NCBI GenBank assembly: GCA_963777775.1
Contig: CAVZRL010000009.1
Location: forward strand, 992,001 to 1,056,000
Direction: 5' to 3'
Origin: WHSW01 sp963777775
Lineage (GTDB): Bacteria > Actinomycetota > Thermoleophilia > Solirubrobacterales > 70-9
Length of the DNA: 64,000 nucleotides
A model generated the notes under the pieces. The model saw only the letters and a list, made by a program, of their open reading frames with translations, did not search any database and was not told the DNA's origin. The position numbers and the translations under genes were made by a program. Below, piece after piece: positions 38,565 through 49,571 of the stretch. Every line of letters starts with the position of its first letter. The first letter of the stretch is position 1.

Positions 38565-41500
38565 GTGACCACACGGCAGCGTGCTGGCTCGCAAGCCGGT
38601 AGCGCGGGCGCCGAGCGACGCCTCGATCCGTACGTGCCTCGTGTGGTGCTGCGGCATCTCGCCGAGTCCCCGGCCGCACGCGTGCGCAGCGTCGCGGCGA
38701 CTGTCGTCTTCGCCGACATCTCCGGTTTCACCGCGCTCTCAGAGCGGCTCGCCCGACAGGGCCGCCGGGGCGCCGAGGAGCTCACGGAGACGATCGGCGG
38801 TTCCCTGAGCACGCTTCTGAGCGTCGCCTATGAGGCCGGTGGGAGCCTGCTGGAGCTCGGCGGTGACGCGCTCCTGCTGCTCTTCGAGCACGAGGGCCAT
38901 GCCGAGCGCGCGTGCCGGGCTGCGACCGGCATGCGACGCACGCTACGCGAGAGTGGGCGCCTACGTACCGGCGCGGGCCGGATCACGCTGCGCATCTCCC
39001 AGGGTGTACACAGCGGGACGTTCCACAACTTCCTCGTCGGCGAGTCGCATCGCGAACATCTGCTCGTCGGACCCGCCGCCTCCGAGGTCGTGCGGATGGA
39101 GAAGGCGGCGGATGCCGGCGAGGTCGTGATCAGCCCGGCGACCGCCGCGCTCCTGCCCGAGCGGTGCGTCGGAGCCCGGAAGGGAGCCGGCCTGCTGCTC
39201 GAGGTCGAGCCTGATGTAGTCGCCGCGCCCATCGAGCGTCCGTACGAGCCCCCGCCGCTCGAGGCAGTCGCCGGCTGCCTGCCGGTGATGGTGCGGTCGC
39301 ACGTCATCGCGGGCGGCCAGCCGTCCGAGCATCGCAACGTCACAATCGCTTTCCTGCGCTTCGCCGGAACCGATGAGCTGATCAGGCGAGAGGGCATCGA
39401 GGCGGCCGCGGACGCGCTCGAGGAGCTCGTCATGGACGTGCAGCACGCCGTCGATCGGTCCGAGGTCTGCTTCCTGAGTGCCAACGTCGACGACGATGGC
39501 GGCAAGCTGCTGCTCACGGCCGGCGCGCCGCGGATCATCGGCGACGACGAGGAGCGCATGCTCCTCGCCCTGCGGGGTGTGCTTGCGGGTCCCCGGAGGC
39601 TGCCGGTGCAGATCGGCGTCAATCGCGGCAACGCGTTCGCGGGCGAGATCGGCCCGCCCTACCGGCGCACCTACAGCGTCATGGGCGACGCGGTCAACCT
39701 CGCAGCGCGGGTCATGGCCAAGGCGCCGCCCGACGAGCTCTACTCGACGGCGGGGGCGCTCGACCGCTCGCCGACACGCTTTCGCACGCTGGCTCTGGAG
39801 CCGTTCGCGGCCAAGGGCAAGGCCGAGCCGGTCCAGGCGTGGTCGGTCGGCCCGCCGGTCTCCGCCCGGACGCGCACCGCGGTCGCCGTGCGCTTCCCGC
39901 TCGTCGGCCGTGACCGGGAGATCGCCGCGCTCGTGCGCGCGCTCGACGACGCGCGGGCGGGGCAGGGTCGGTTCGTGGAGATCGTGGGCGAGCCCGGTAT
40001 CGGCAAGACCCGGCTCGCCGAGGAGTTGCGCGAGCGGGCCGAGGGTCTCGAGCGCATCTCTGCCACCGCCGAGGCGTTCGCCGTTTCCACGCCCTACGCC
40101 GCCTGGCGCGAGCTCCTGCGCGAGGCGGTTGGCGTGGGGTGGGAGGACGCCGACGAGGTGGTCCTCGCCCGTCTCAGCGCGTGCGTGAGTGAGCGCGCTC
40201 CCGAGCTGCGCCCCTGGCTACCGCTGCTGGCCGTGCCGTTCGACGTCGACCCGCCGGGCACCCGGGAGGTCGACGCGCTCGCGCCCGAGTTCCGCCGCGC
40301 GCGCCTACACCGGACGGTCATCGCGTTCCTGCGAGCGTTGCTCGACCGCCCGACGCTGATCGAGTGTGACGACGCCCAGCACCTGGACGAGGCCTCGGTC
40401 GACCTGTTCGCCGCCGTCGCCCGCGAGGTCGGCACCGCTCCGTGGCTCGTCCTGCTCGTGCGCCGCGAGGCGGGTGCGTTCGCCGCCCCGGATTCGCCGG
40501 CGGTGATCCGGCTCGAGCCCGGCCCGCTCGCGGTGTCGGAAACCCGCGCGCTCGCAGAGGCGGCGACGGACGCGGCGCCACTCAATCCGACGCTTCTCGA
40601 GCTCTCGGTCGAACGCTCGGGGGGCAACCCACAGTTCCTGCGCGACCTGCTGCGGGCCGCGGCCGAGGGCGACGGCAACGAGCTGCCGGAGAGTTTGGAG
40701 GCTGCGGCGATGGCGCGCATCGACCGCCTGGACCCCGAGGACCGGACGATAATCCGGCACGCCTCGGTCCTGGGCCTGAGCTTCCACCCGCGCTTCCTCC
40801 TCGAGGTCCTGGGCGACGAAGTTCCCGCGCCGACCGAGCACACCTGGACCCGTCTTGAACCGTTCTTCCTTGACGACGGCGACGGCTACCTGAGCTTCCG
40901 GCGTGTGATCGTGCGAGACGCCGCGTATGCCGGGCTGCCGTACCGCACCCGCCGGCGCCTGCATGCCGCGGTCGGGTTGCGGATGGAGCGTGAGTACGCC
41001 TCGACACTCGACGAGGTCGGGGGCATCCTCTCATTGCATTTCTATCGTGCAGGCGAGCGCGCGAAGGCCTGGCGCTACGCGCGCGAGGCTGCCGACCGGG
41101 CGCGCGACAACGCGGCGTTCGCGGCCGCTGCCGACCTCTACCGCCGCGCCCTCGACTCGGCCCGCGGCCTCGGTGTGGCGCCGGGCGAGCTCGCAGCTAC
41201 GTGGGAGGAGTTCGGTGAGGCGCAGGCGCGGGCGGGCGAGGTGACCTCTGCGGTCGAGGCGTTCGGCCGCGCGCGGCGTCTGGTGCCGGAAGATCCCGTG
41301 CGCCGCGCGCGGCTCATGCACCGCACGGCATGGGTTCACGAACGGGTCGGCCGCACCGCGTTGGCGTACCGGTGGGGTCGCCGCGGGCTGCGCGCGCTCG
41401 AGAACGTCAGCGGGCGTCCGGCGGCGCGCGAGCGGGCGGGGCTGATCACGACGCTCGCCGCTGTGCGCCGCCAGCAGGGCCGGGCGGCCGAGGCCGAGCG

Positions 41501-42398
41501 GCTCTGCCGTGAAGGGATCGCCGAGGCGCGGGGCGCCGGAGACGAGCTGCTCCTGGCCCGTGCGTTCTTCAACCTCGACTCGGCGCTCGTCGACCTCGGG
41601 CGCGCATCGGAGGCTACGCATTCCGCGCGAGCGCTCGAGATCTACACGCGCGCCGGGAACAGTGAACGGGAGGCGGCGGTGCTGAACAACCTCGGCTCGT
41701 TCGCCTATTGGGAGGGTCGCTGGCCGGAGGCGGTTGACCTGTTCGCCCGCGCCGCGGAGGCCAGCGAGCGCGCGGGGGACGTCTGGGCGGCCGCCTACGG
41801 GGACTGCAACATCGGCGAGGTACTCGCCGACCAGGGGCGCCTGGACGAGGCCGAGGAGCGCCTGCGCCGAGCGCGGCGGATCTGGCACGGCACCGAGGAC
41901 GCACACGGGGTTGCGTTTGCCTCCGCGCTGCTCGGTCGCCTGGCGGCGCGCGCGGGGCATCACGAGGAGGCGGCCGAGCTGCTCTCGGGTGCCGCGCGCA
42001 GCTTCCACGACCTGCAGGCGCGCGGCGATGCCGCACTCGTGGAGGCTTACCTGGCCGAGGCGGCGCTGTTCGCCGGACAGGCCAAGGATGCGCTGGCCCG
42101 GGCCGATCTGGAGCTGGCCGACGGAGCCGCGCCGCGGGCGCTGCTGCTGCGTGTGCGCGCCGGGGCGATGCTCCGGTTGGGAGACCGCGAGGCGGCCGCG
42201 GCGGCGCTCGACGACGCGCTCGCGCAGGCCCGCGAGCACGACGAGCGCTACGAGGTCGCCCTGATCCTCGACGCGCTGCTCGCCCTGGGCCGCGCCACCC
42301 CGGAAGCGGCGGACGAGCGCGACGAGATCGTCGCCGCCCTCGGGGTCTCAACGCTTCCCCGATCGCCGAGCACCAACGTGCACGCAGAGCGGGCGTAA
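38565..42398 (+). CDS. Soluble adenylyl cyclase-like protein: two cyclase domains, AAA ATPase, TPR
   Basis: 1277 residues. The first class III cyclase domain (about 45-190) keeps the metal ligands D51 (VVFADISGF) and D101 (LGGDALLL). The second (about 265-400) lacks them but keeps K314 (DGGKLLL), N378 and R382 (GDAVNLAARVM). The halves complement each other as C1 and C2 of animal soluble adenylyl cyclase, so a single cAMP-forming site is likely. A P-loop ATPase follows (VGEPGIGKT, K481; LIECDDAQHLD), then TPR repeats (about 800-1250). The GTG at 38565 is chosen because FADISGF then lies at the usual depth and a GATAT-type box (about 38555) precedes it. The next gene encodes a cyclic-nucleotide-binding protein. 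Confidence 0.85.
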   Translation: MTTRQRAGSQAGSAGAERRLDPYVPRVVLRHLAESPAARVRSVAATVVFADISGFTALSERLARQGRRGAEELTETIGGSLSTLLSVAYEAGGSLLELGGDALLLLFEHEGHAERACRAATGMRRTLRESGRLRTGAGRITLRISQGVHSGTFHNFLVGESHREHLLVGPAASEVVRMEKAADAGEVVISPATAALLPERCVGARKGAGLLLEVEPDVVAAPIERPYEPPPLEAVAGCLPVMVRSHVIAGGQPSEHRNVTIAFLRFAGTDELIRREGIEAAADALEELVMDVQHAVDRSEVCFLSANVDDDGGKLLLTAGAPRIIGDDEERMLLALRGVLAGPRRLPVQIGVNRGNAFAGEIGPPYRRTYSVMGDAVNLAARVMAKAPPDELYSTAGALDRSPTRFRTLALEPFAAKGKAEPVQAWSVGPPVSARTRTAVAVRFPLVGRDREIAALVRALDDARAGQGRFVEIVGEPGIGKTRLAEELRERAEGLERISATAEAFAVSTPYAAWRELLREAVGVGWEDADEVVLARLSACVSERAPELRPWLPLLAVPFDVDPPGTREVDALAPEFRRARLHRTVIAFLRALLDRPTLIECDDAQHLDEASVDLFAAVAREVGTAPWLVLLVRREAGAFAAPDSPAVIRLEPGPLAVSETRALAEAATDAAPLNPTLLELSVERSGGNPQFLRDLLRAAAEGDGNELPESLEAAAMARIDRLDPEDRTIIRHASVLGLSFHPRFLLEVLGDEVPAPTEHTWTRLEPFFLDDGDGYLSFRRVIVRDAAYAGLPYRTRRRLHAAVGLRMEREYASTLDEVGGILSLHFYRAGERAKAWRYAREAADRARDNAAFAAAADLYRRALDSARGLGVAPGELAATWEEFGEAQARAGEVTSAVEAFGRARRLVPEDPVRRARLMHRTAWVHERVGRTALAYRWGRRGLRALENVSGRPAARERAGLITTLAAVRRQQGRAAEAERLCREGIAEARGAGDELLLARAFFNLDSALVDLGRASEATHSARALEIYTRAGNSEREAAVLNNLGSFAYWEGRWPEAVDLFARAAEASERAGDVWAAAYGDCNIGEVLADQGRLDEAEERLRRARRIWHGTEDAHGVAFASALLGRLAARAGHHEEAAELLSGAARSFHDLQARGDAALVEAYLAEAALFAGQAKDALARADLELADGAAPRALLLRVRAGAMLRLGDREAAAAALDDALAQAREHDERYEVALILDALLALGRATPEAADERDEIVAALGVSTLPRSPSTNVHAERA

Positions 42399-42440
42399 GC
42401 AGTGCCGAAGCGCGCCATGTCTCCGGCCGGCTTACTCGAC

Positions 42441-42469
42441 TTGCACGCCGCGACCGCGTCTGGGATATT
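42441..42469 (+). promoter_or_regulatory. Promoter of the cNMP-binding protein gene
   Basis: TTGCAC (42441-42446), 17-base spacer, GATATT (42464-42469), 9 bases before the ATG at 42479. It is the best -35/-10 pair in the window and suggests independent, nearly leaderless expression rather than readthrough from the cyclase gene. Confidence 0.55.
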
Positions 42470-42478
42470 GAGCACGCG

Positions 42479-42961
42479 ATGACGGGTGGAACGCGGACCG
42501 CCCAGCGGGGACGACGGAGCAAGGACGCCAAGGTCGAGCTGCTGAGGAACGTGCCTCTTTTCTCAGAGTGCAGCAAGCGCGACCTGCGCCGAATCGCCGG
42601 GCTTGTGGACGAGGTGGATCTTTCGGATCGCAGTGTCCTCATCCGTCAGGGTGAACCGGGGCGGGAATGCTTCGTGATCGCCGAAGGGAAAGCCAAGGCA
42701 ACCGTGCGCGGAAGCGGCTCGGCTTGGCTCGAACCCGGCGACGTCGTGGGCGAGATGGCCCTCCTCGACCAAGCCCCGCGCGCCGCGACCGTGACCGCGT
42801 GGACAGACATGCACCTGCTCGTCCTCACCTCACGCAACTTCTCGGCGCTGATCGAAGAGTTCCCGCCCGTTGCGCGGCGGATCATGGCGGCGTTGGCGGG
42901 GAGAGTCCGTGAGGCGGATGCCCGCCAGCCGCCGGCGCCTCACCTGCGAGCAAGTAGGTAG
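42479..42961 (+). CDS. Stand-alone cyclic-nucleotide-binding domain protein
   Basis: 160 residues with one cNMP fold (about 22-140): LIRQGEPGRECFVIAEGKAKA and the phosphate-binding cassette GDVVGEMALLDQAPRAATV, which has the Glu and Arg that hold cAMP in CRP. Unlike CRP there is no helix-turn-helix after it, only a short basic tail, so it should act by protein contact. Its place 80 bases after a cAMP-type cyclase gene suggests a writer-reader pair (inference). Confidence 0.82.
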   Translation: MTGGTRTAQRGRRSKDAKVELLRNVPLFSECSKRDLRRIAGLVDEVDLSDRSVLIRQGEPGRECFVIAEGKAKATVRGSGSAWLEPGDVVGEMALLDQAPRAATVTAWTDMHLLVLTSRNFSALIEEFPPVARRIMAALAGRVREADARQPPAPHLRASR

Positions 42962-43011
42962 TTACAGAACCACGTCTGTCGGGCGCGGGGTCGCCTCGCT
43001 CACCGAGGCCA

Positions 43012-43626
43012 TCACAACGTCCGCTTCGGCGCCTGCCCTGCGTCCTTCCCGGGCTTGCGTTTCGCCGCCTCCGACCTGCTCGGCTTCGTTTCGGACGCCG
43101 CGGGCTTGGTCCTCGCCGTGTTTTGTCGCCCCGGCCTTCGTTCGCCGGAGGGTGACCGCCGCCGCTTGCCCGGTTGCAGCGAGGCGAGCTGGTCGGGGCT
43201 GAGGGTGGCGAGGGCGACGCCGCTGACCGCGAGGCCGATCGACCCGAGCAGCCCGAGCCAGAACCCGCCCGCCGGCACCGCCTGGGCGTCGAGGAACGAG
43301 CCGCTCTCCCCGCTCAGGGTGCCCACCGCGTTGGCGTCCGGAAGGTCGGCGAGCAGGAAGATCGCCAGGGCCAGGACGCCGGCGACACCGACCGCGATCG
43401 CCGCCGGCTTCGATGCCGCCAACACTGCGACGGCCAAAGCGGCGACGGCGAACAGCGCGAGCAGGGCGACCGCGTAGTTGTGGCGGTCGGCGCCGCTCTG
43501 GGTCTCGATCGTCGGCGCCGAGGGCGGCGTGAACTCGAACATCGTCATCAGCTCCGAGGCGAACAGGCAGAGCGCTGCGATCAGGCAGGCGACCGGGAGC
43601 AGGCGGGTCAGTATCGCGCTGCTCAA
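43012..43626 (-). CDS. Four-helix membrane protein with basic C-terminal tail
   Basis: 204 residues, family not recognised. Hydrophobic helices at about 7-28, 50-68, 73-92 and 120-142, an extracytoplasmic loop (SGESGSFLDAQAVPAGGFW), and a 60-residue Lys/Arg-rich tail ending KRTL. The TTG start overlaps the stop of the preceding gene (TTGA), so the two are translationally coupled. The layout matches the second half of the upstream protein (loop, then GFW, then last helix), which suggests paralogs. Confidence 0.6.
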   Translation of the reverse strand: MSSAILTRLLPVACLIAALCLFASELMTMFEFTPPSAPTIETQSGADRHNYAVALLALFAVAALAVAVLAASKPAAIAVGVAGVLALAIFLLADLPDANAVGTLSGESGSFLDAQAVPAGGFWLGLLGSIGLAVSGVALATLSPDQLASLQPGKRRRSPSGERRPGRQNTARTKPAASETKPSRSEAAKRKPGKDAGQAPKRTL

Positions 43627-44828
43627 CCGCCTGCCCCCTCGGCGCGTCGCTTTCCGGCGCCCTTCGCCCGCGCGCCGGCGCGCCCTACGCGACCGGGTCG
43701 CTCGCCGCCCGTCCGGAGCTTGTCCGCGATCTGCCGGGCTGGGCCGGGCCGGGGCCCCCGGGAGGCACTGCGCACCTCGCCGGGCTTTCGACCCAGGTAG
43801 CGTGGCAGAAGCACCCCGGCGGCGATCAGCACGGCCGCAGTTGCGACCTGCAGCCAGAAACCTTCGACGAGCGACGCCGACGCGCCCTCATAGACGACCG
43901 CGGCGTCGCCCTCGTCGAGCCCCTTCGGCGCGTCGACCAGCACGCTGATCGCCACCACCACGACGCCGATCACGATCAGCAGCCGCGCCGCGCGCGGCCG
44001 TCCGGCGAGGGCGATGACGAGGGCCGCCAGCGCCGCGACGCCGAGTGGCACCATCAGCCAGCCGTGCGCCTCGCCCGCGACGCCGCTATCCACTTCGGGG
44101 GCCGCCGCGACCGCCTCTACCTCGCCCGAGTAGCCCTCGGTGCCGATCGCGACCGTGCGGTAGTCGAGCCACTGTGAGGCGATCAGCGCCACGATCGCTA
44201 CGACGCAGACCGCGGCCATGGCGCCGGCCGGCGTCAGCCGGCGCTCGAGCACGCGATAGCCGGCGCGGGCCAGGGCGGCGAGCGCGGCGAGCAAGGGCAG
44301 CAGGTAGCGGCGCCAGGCGGCGAGCACGAGCGCGCCCGCTCGTTCCGCCACCGCGAGCCAGCCGCGTACGAACGTGGCGCCGTGCTTTCGCGCCGGCGCG
44401 ATCACTCGCTTGCTCGTCCACTGACCCGCGGCGGCTGCGCGCTGGCGGGTCGCGCTCGACACGGAGGGACGATCCGGACGGGGCTTGGGGCGGCTGGCCT
44501 TTTCCCCGGCGGCCCGGGCCCCCGGACCGGCCCCGCGGCCACGCGCCGTCGAGCCGTCCCTGCCCTTGCCGCCCGTTGGCCGCGGCCGGCGCGGCGGCAT
44601 TCCCCGGCGGTCCTCGTCCTTGCGAGCGGACTTCGTGCTGCGCTGCTTGCCCGCGCCCCGCTTCCCGACCGCGTCGGTCGGCTTCTGGCTCTTCCTGCGC
44701 CCCTCGGTCGGCCTCGGGCTGTGCTTGCGGCGGGCGCCCGGGGGCTTTGGGTCGCCTTTATCGCGCCGCTCGACGGGCTCCTCGGAGCGCCGGCCAAAAA
44801 GGCCAGAGATCCGCTTGCGGAGGCTCAT
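43623..44828 (-). CDS. Membrane protein with long basic N-terminal region
   Basis: 401 residues. Residues 1-140 are Arg/Lys/Pro-rich low complexity (RRKHSPRPTEGRRKSQK), followed by at least four hydrophobic helices (about 170-195, 205-222, 255-275, 280-296 and one near 325-345) and a basic tail. LVEGFWLQVATAAVLIAAGV parallels the AGGFWLGLLGSIGLAVSGV segment of the next protein. The cytoplasmic tails could bind nucleic acid or anionic lipid, but nothing specific can be claimed. It is divergent from fusA. Confidence 0.55.
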   Translation of the reverse strand: MSLRKRISGLFGRRSEEPVERRDKGDPKPPGARRKHSPRPTEGRRKSQKPTDAVGKRGAGKQRSTKSARKDEDRRGMPPRRPRPTGGKGRDGSTARGRGAGPGARAAGEKASRPKPRPDRPSVSSATRQRAAAAGQWTSKRVIAPARKHGATFVRGWLAVAERAGALVLAAWRRYLLPLLAALAALARAGYRVLERRLTPAGAMAAVCVVAIVALIASQWLDYRTVAIGTEGYSGEVEAVAAAPEVDSGVAGEAHGWLMVPLGVAALAALVIALAGRPRAARLLIVIGVVVVAISVLVDAPKGLDEGDAAVVYEGASASLVEGFWLQVATAAVLIAAGVLLPRYLGRKPGEVRSASRGPRPGPARQIADKLRTGGERPGRVGRAGARAKGAGKRRAEGAGG

Positions 44829-44869
44829 TGGAGGGGTTCGGGGGCCGGAATGGCTCTGCTATAGTCACG

Positions 44870-44875
44870 CGTCGC
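44870..44875 (+). promoter_or_regulatory. -10 box of the fusA-tuf promoter
   Basis: TATAGT preceded by CTGC, as in other r-protein -10 boxes here, about 240 bases before fusA. The leader to 45109 contains a 6-codon ORF (44920-44940, MESGAT, with GGAG upstream) and the hairpin below. Confidence 0.45.
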
Positions 44876-44974
44876 TTGCGCGCTGGCCGCACGGCTTTGC
44901 GCGGGCGGAGATTCCTGCGATGGAGAGCGGCGCGACATAAGGGCGTTTCGGGCTTACTCGGCGGTCAAGCGCTT

Positions 44975-44995
44975 GGGCCCGACAGGGCCCTTTTT
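44975..44995 (+). terminator. Terminator-like hairpin in the fusA leader (possible attenuator)
   Basis: GGGCCC-GACA-GGGCCC followed by TTTTT, located between the TATAGT box and fusA. It has intrinsic-terminator form and lies inside the leader. It would either end transcripts from the -10 box or attenuate them. Confidence 0.5.
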
Positions 44996-45109
44996 GTTGC
45001 GCTGACACGCTCTCGCACCGCCTCGTCTCCTCCTCGGCTCGCGCCGCAACGATCAACCTACAGAACAAGCCCCCACAGCCCCGAGAGCTTCAGACGGACC
45101 TTCAAGCAG

Positions 45110-47218
<2,109 letters not shown>

Positions 47219-47306
47219 GCGCGATTCTGTAATTCTTCCGGGGTTGCCCGGAGCCAGCCCGACAGAACAGACTTAGAAAGAACACGAAGGAGCAAGAGGA
47301 AACGAG

Positions 47307-48488
<1,182 letters not shown>

Positions 48489-48496
48489 GGCTCATG

Positions 48497-48526
48497 GAGC
48501 CGGCCCGCCGGGCCGGCTCTTCGTTT
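48497..48526 (+). terminator. Rho-independent terminator after tuf
   Basis: Perfect 10-bp stem GAGCCGGCCC/GGGCCGGCTC with a GCC loop, followed by TTCGTTT, 8 bases past the tuf stop. Confidence 0.8.
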
Positions 48527-48544
48527 GAAGTAACGGATACGACC

Positions 48545-48576
48545 GGGGCGGCGCCCCACGAACGGGGCGGCGCCCC
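48545..48576 (+). repeat. Direct repeat of a 13-bp hairpin unit before rpsJ
   Basis: GGGGCGGCGCCCC occurs at 48545-48557 and 48564-48576, 6 bases apart. Each copy can fold alone (GGGGC-GGC-GCCCC), or the copies can pair with each other. It lies between the tuf terminator and the S10 operon. Confidence 0.65.
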
Positions 48577-48581
48577 TTGTG

Positions 48582-48609
48582 CGCCAGCGACCAGCAACCA
48601 GCAACGAGC
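48582..48609 (+). repeat. 7-bp repeat array upstream of rpsJ
   Basis: Units CGCCAGC, GACCAGC, AACCAGC, AACGAGC in tandem, ending 12 bases before the rpsJ TTG. No Shine-Dalgarno is visible in this leader. Confidence 0.7.
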
Positions 48610-48621
48610 ACGAACAAAACC

Positions 48622-48942
48622 TTGGCAACACTCGCAACCAACAAGATCAGGATCCGGCTCAAGGCGTACGACCACGACGCCATCGACCGGGCTGCGCGCG
48701 AGATCGTCGAGACCGCGACCCGCACCGGCGCCTCGGTGTCGGGGCCGGTGCCGCTGCCGACCGACCGCAACATCTACTGCGTGATCCGCTCGCCGTTCAA
48801 GGACAAGGACTCGCGCGAGCACTTCGAGATCCGCACCCACAAGCGGCTGATCGACATCCACCAGCCGACCCCGAAGACGATCGACAGCCTGCAGCGCCTC
48901 GATGCCCTGCCGGCCGGAGTCGACATCGAGATCAAGATCTGA
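48622..48942 (+). CDS. rpsJ: 30S ribosomal protein uS10
   Basis: 106 residues from a TTG. NKIRIRLKAYDHDAID, GPVPLPT and SREHFEIRTHKRLIDI are the family blocks. It is also the NusE partner of NusG/NusB. The TTG gives the normal length. An in-frame GTG at 48577 would add 15 residues encoded by the 7-bp repeats (CASDQQPATSTNKT), like the repeat-encoded tails of L10, S3 and S5, and cannot be excluded. First gene of the S10-spc run. Confidence 0.93.
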   Translation: MATLATNKIRIRLKAYDHDAIDRAAREIVETATRTGASVSGPVPLPTDRNIYCVIRSPFKDKDSREHFEIRTHKRLIDIHQPTPKTIDSLQRLDALPAGVDIEIKI

Positions 48943-48953
48943 ACGCTCCGCGA

Positions 48954-49571
48954 ATGCCCGCAATCATCGGAAAGAAAGTCGGCATGACCCAGGTCTTCAC
49001 CGAGGACGGGACCCGCCTCCCGGTGACCGTGATCGAGGCGGAGCCGAACACCGTGACCGCGGTCCGCACCCCTGACGACGACGGCTACGCGGCAGTGCAG
49101 CTTGCCGCGATCCCGACCAGCGAGCGCAAGCTGACCAAGCCAGAGCTCGGCCACCTCGCGAAGGCGGGCGCGCCGCCGTCGAAGGCGGTGGCCGAGTTCC
49201 GCGACGAGGCGCCCGAGGCCCAGATCGGCGAGTCGCTGACCGTTGAGCAGTTTGAGCCCGGCCAGCGGGTCAAGGTCTCGGCGACCGCTATCGGAAAGGG
49301 CTTTCAGGGCACGATCAAGCGCCACAACTTCAGCCGCGGCCCGGTCTCGCATGGCTCCCACAACGTCCGCGCCCCGGGCTCGATCGGCGCCAGCGCCGAC
49401 CCGGCGCGCGTCTTTCGCGGCGTCAAGATGCCGGGCCGGATGGGCGGCAAGCGGGTCACCGAGCGTGGGCTCGAAGTGGTCGAGGTGGACGCGGAGCGCA
49501 ATCTGCTTCTGCTCCGCGGAGCCGTCCCGGGCCCCAAGGGCGCAACCGTCGAGGTGCGCAGCGATGGCTGA
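48954..49571 (+). CDS. rplC: 50S ribosomal protein uL3
   Basis: 205 residues. GKKVGMTQVFTEDGT at the start, GKGFQGTIKRHNF and MPGRMGGKRVT are typical. It contacts the peptidyl-transferase centre. The stop overlaps the rplD start by 8 bases. Confidence 0.97.
   Translation: MPAIIGKKVGMTQVFTEDGTRLPVTVIEAEPNTVTAVRTPDDDGYAAVQLAAIPTSERKLTKPELGHLAKAGAPPSKAVAEFRDEAPEAQIGESLTVEQFEPGQRVKVSATAIGKGFQGTIKRHNFSRGPVSHGSHNVRAPGSIGASADPARVFRGVKMPGRMGGKRVTERGLEVVEVDAERNLLLLRGAVPGPKGATVEVRSDG

Noticed and set aside
44920..44940. Six-codon ORF MESGAT as a gene
   Set aside because: It has a GGAG upstream and lies before the fusA hairpin, but six codons without regulatory codon enrichment cannot be supported as a leader peptide; mentioned only as part of the fusA leader.
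44045..45109. 355-codon N-terminal extension of EF-G
   Set aside because: It lies antisense to a membrane protein gene and across the fusA promoter and hairpin. The family start is the ATG at 45110.
37496..45109. Mobile element or genomic island with integrase
   Set aside because: No transposase, integrase, terminal repeats or tRNA end was found; only gene content and one less-biased gene suggest acquisition.
48545..48576. Second rho-independent terminator after tuf
   Set aside because: The duplicated GGGGCGGCGCCCC hairpins are followed only by TTG, and they lie at the start of the S10 leader.
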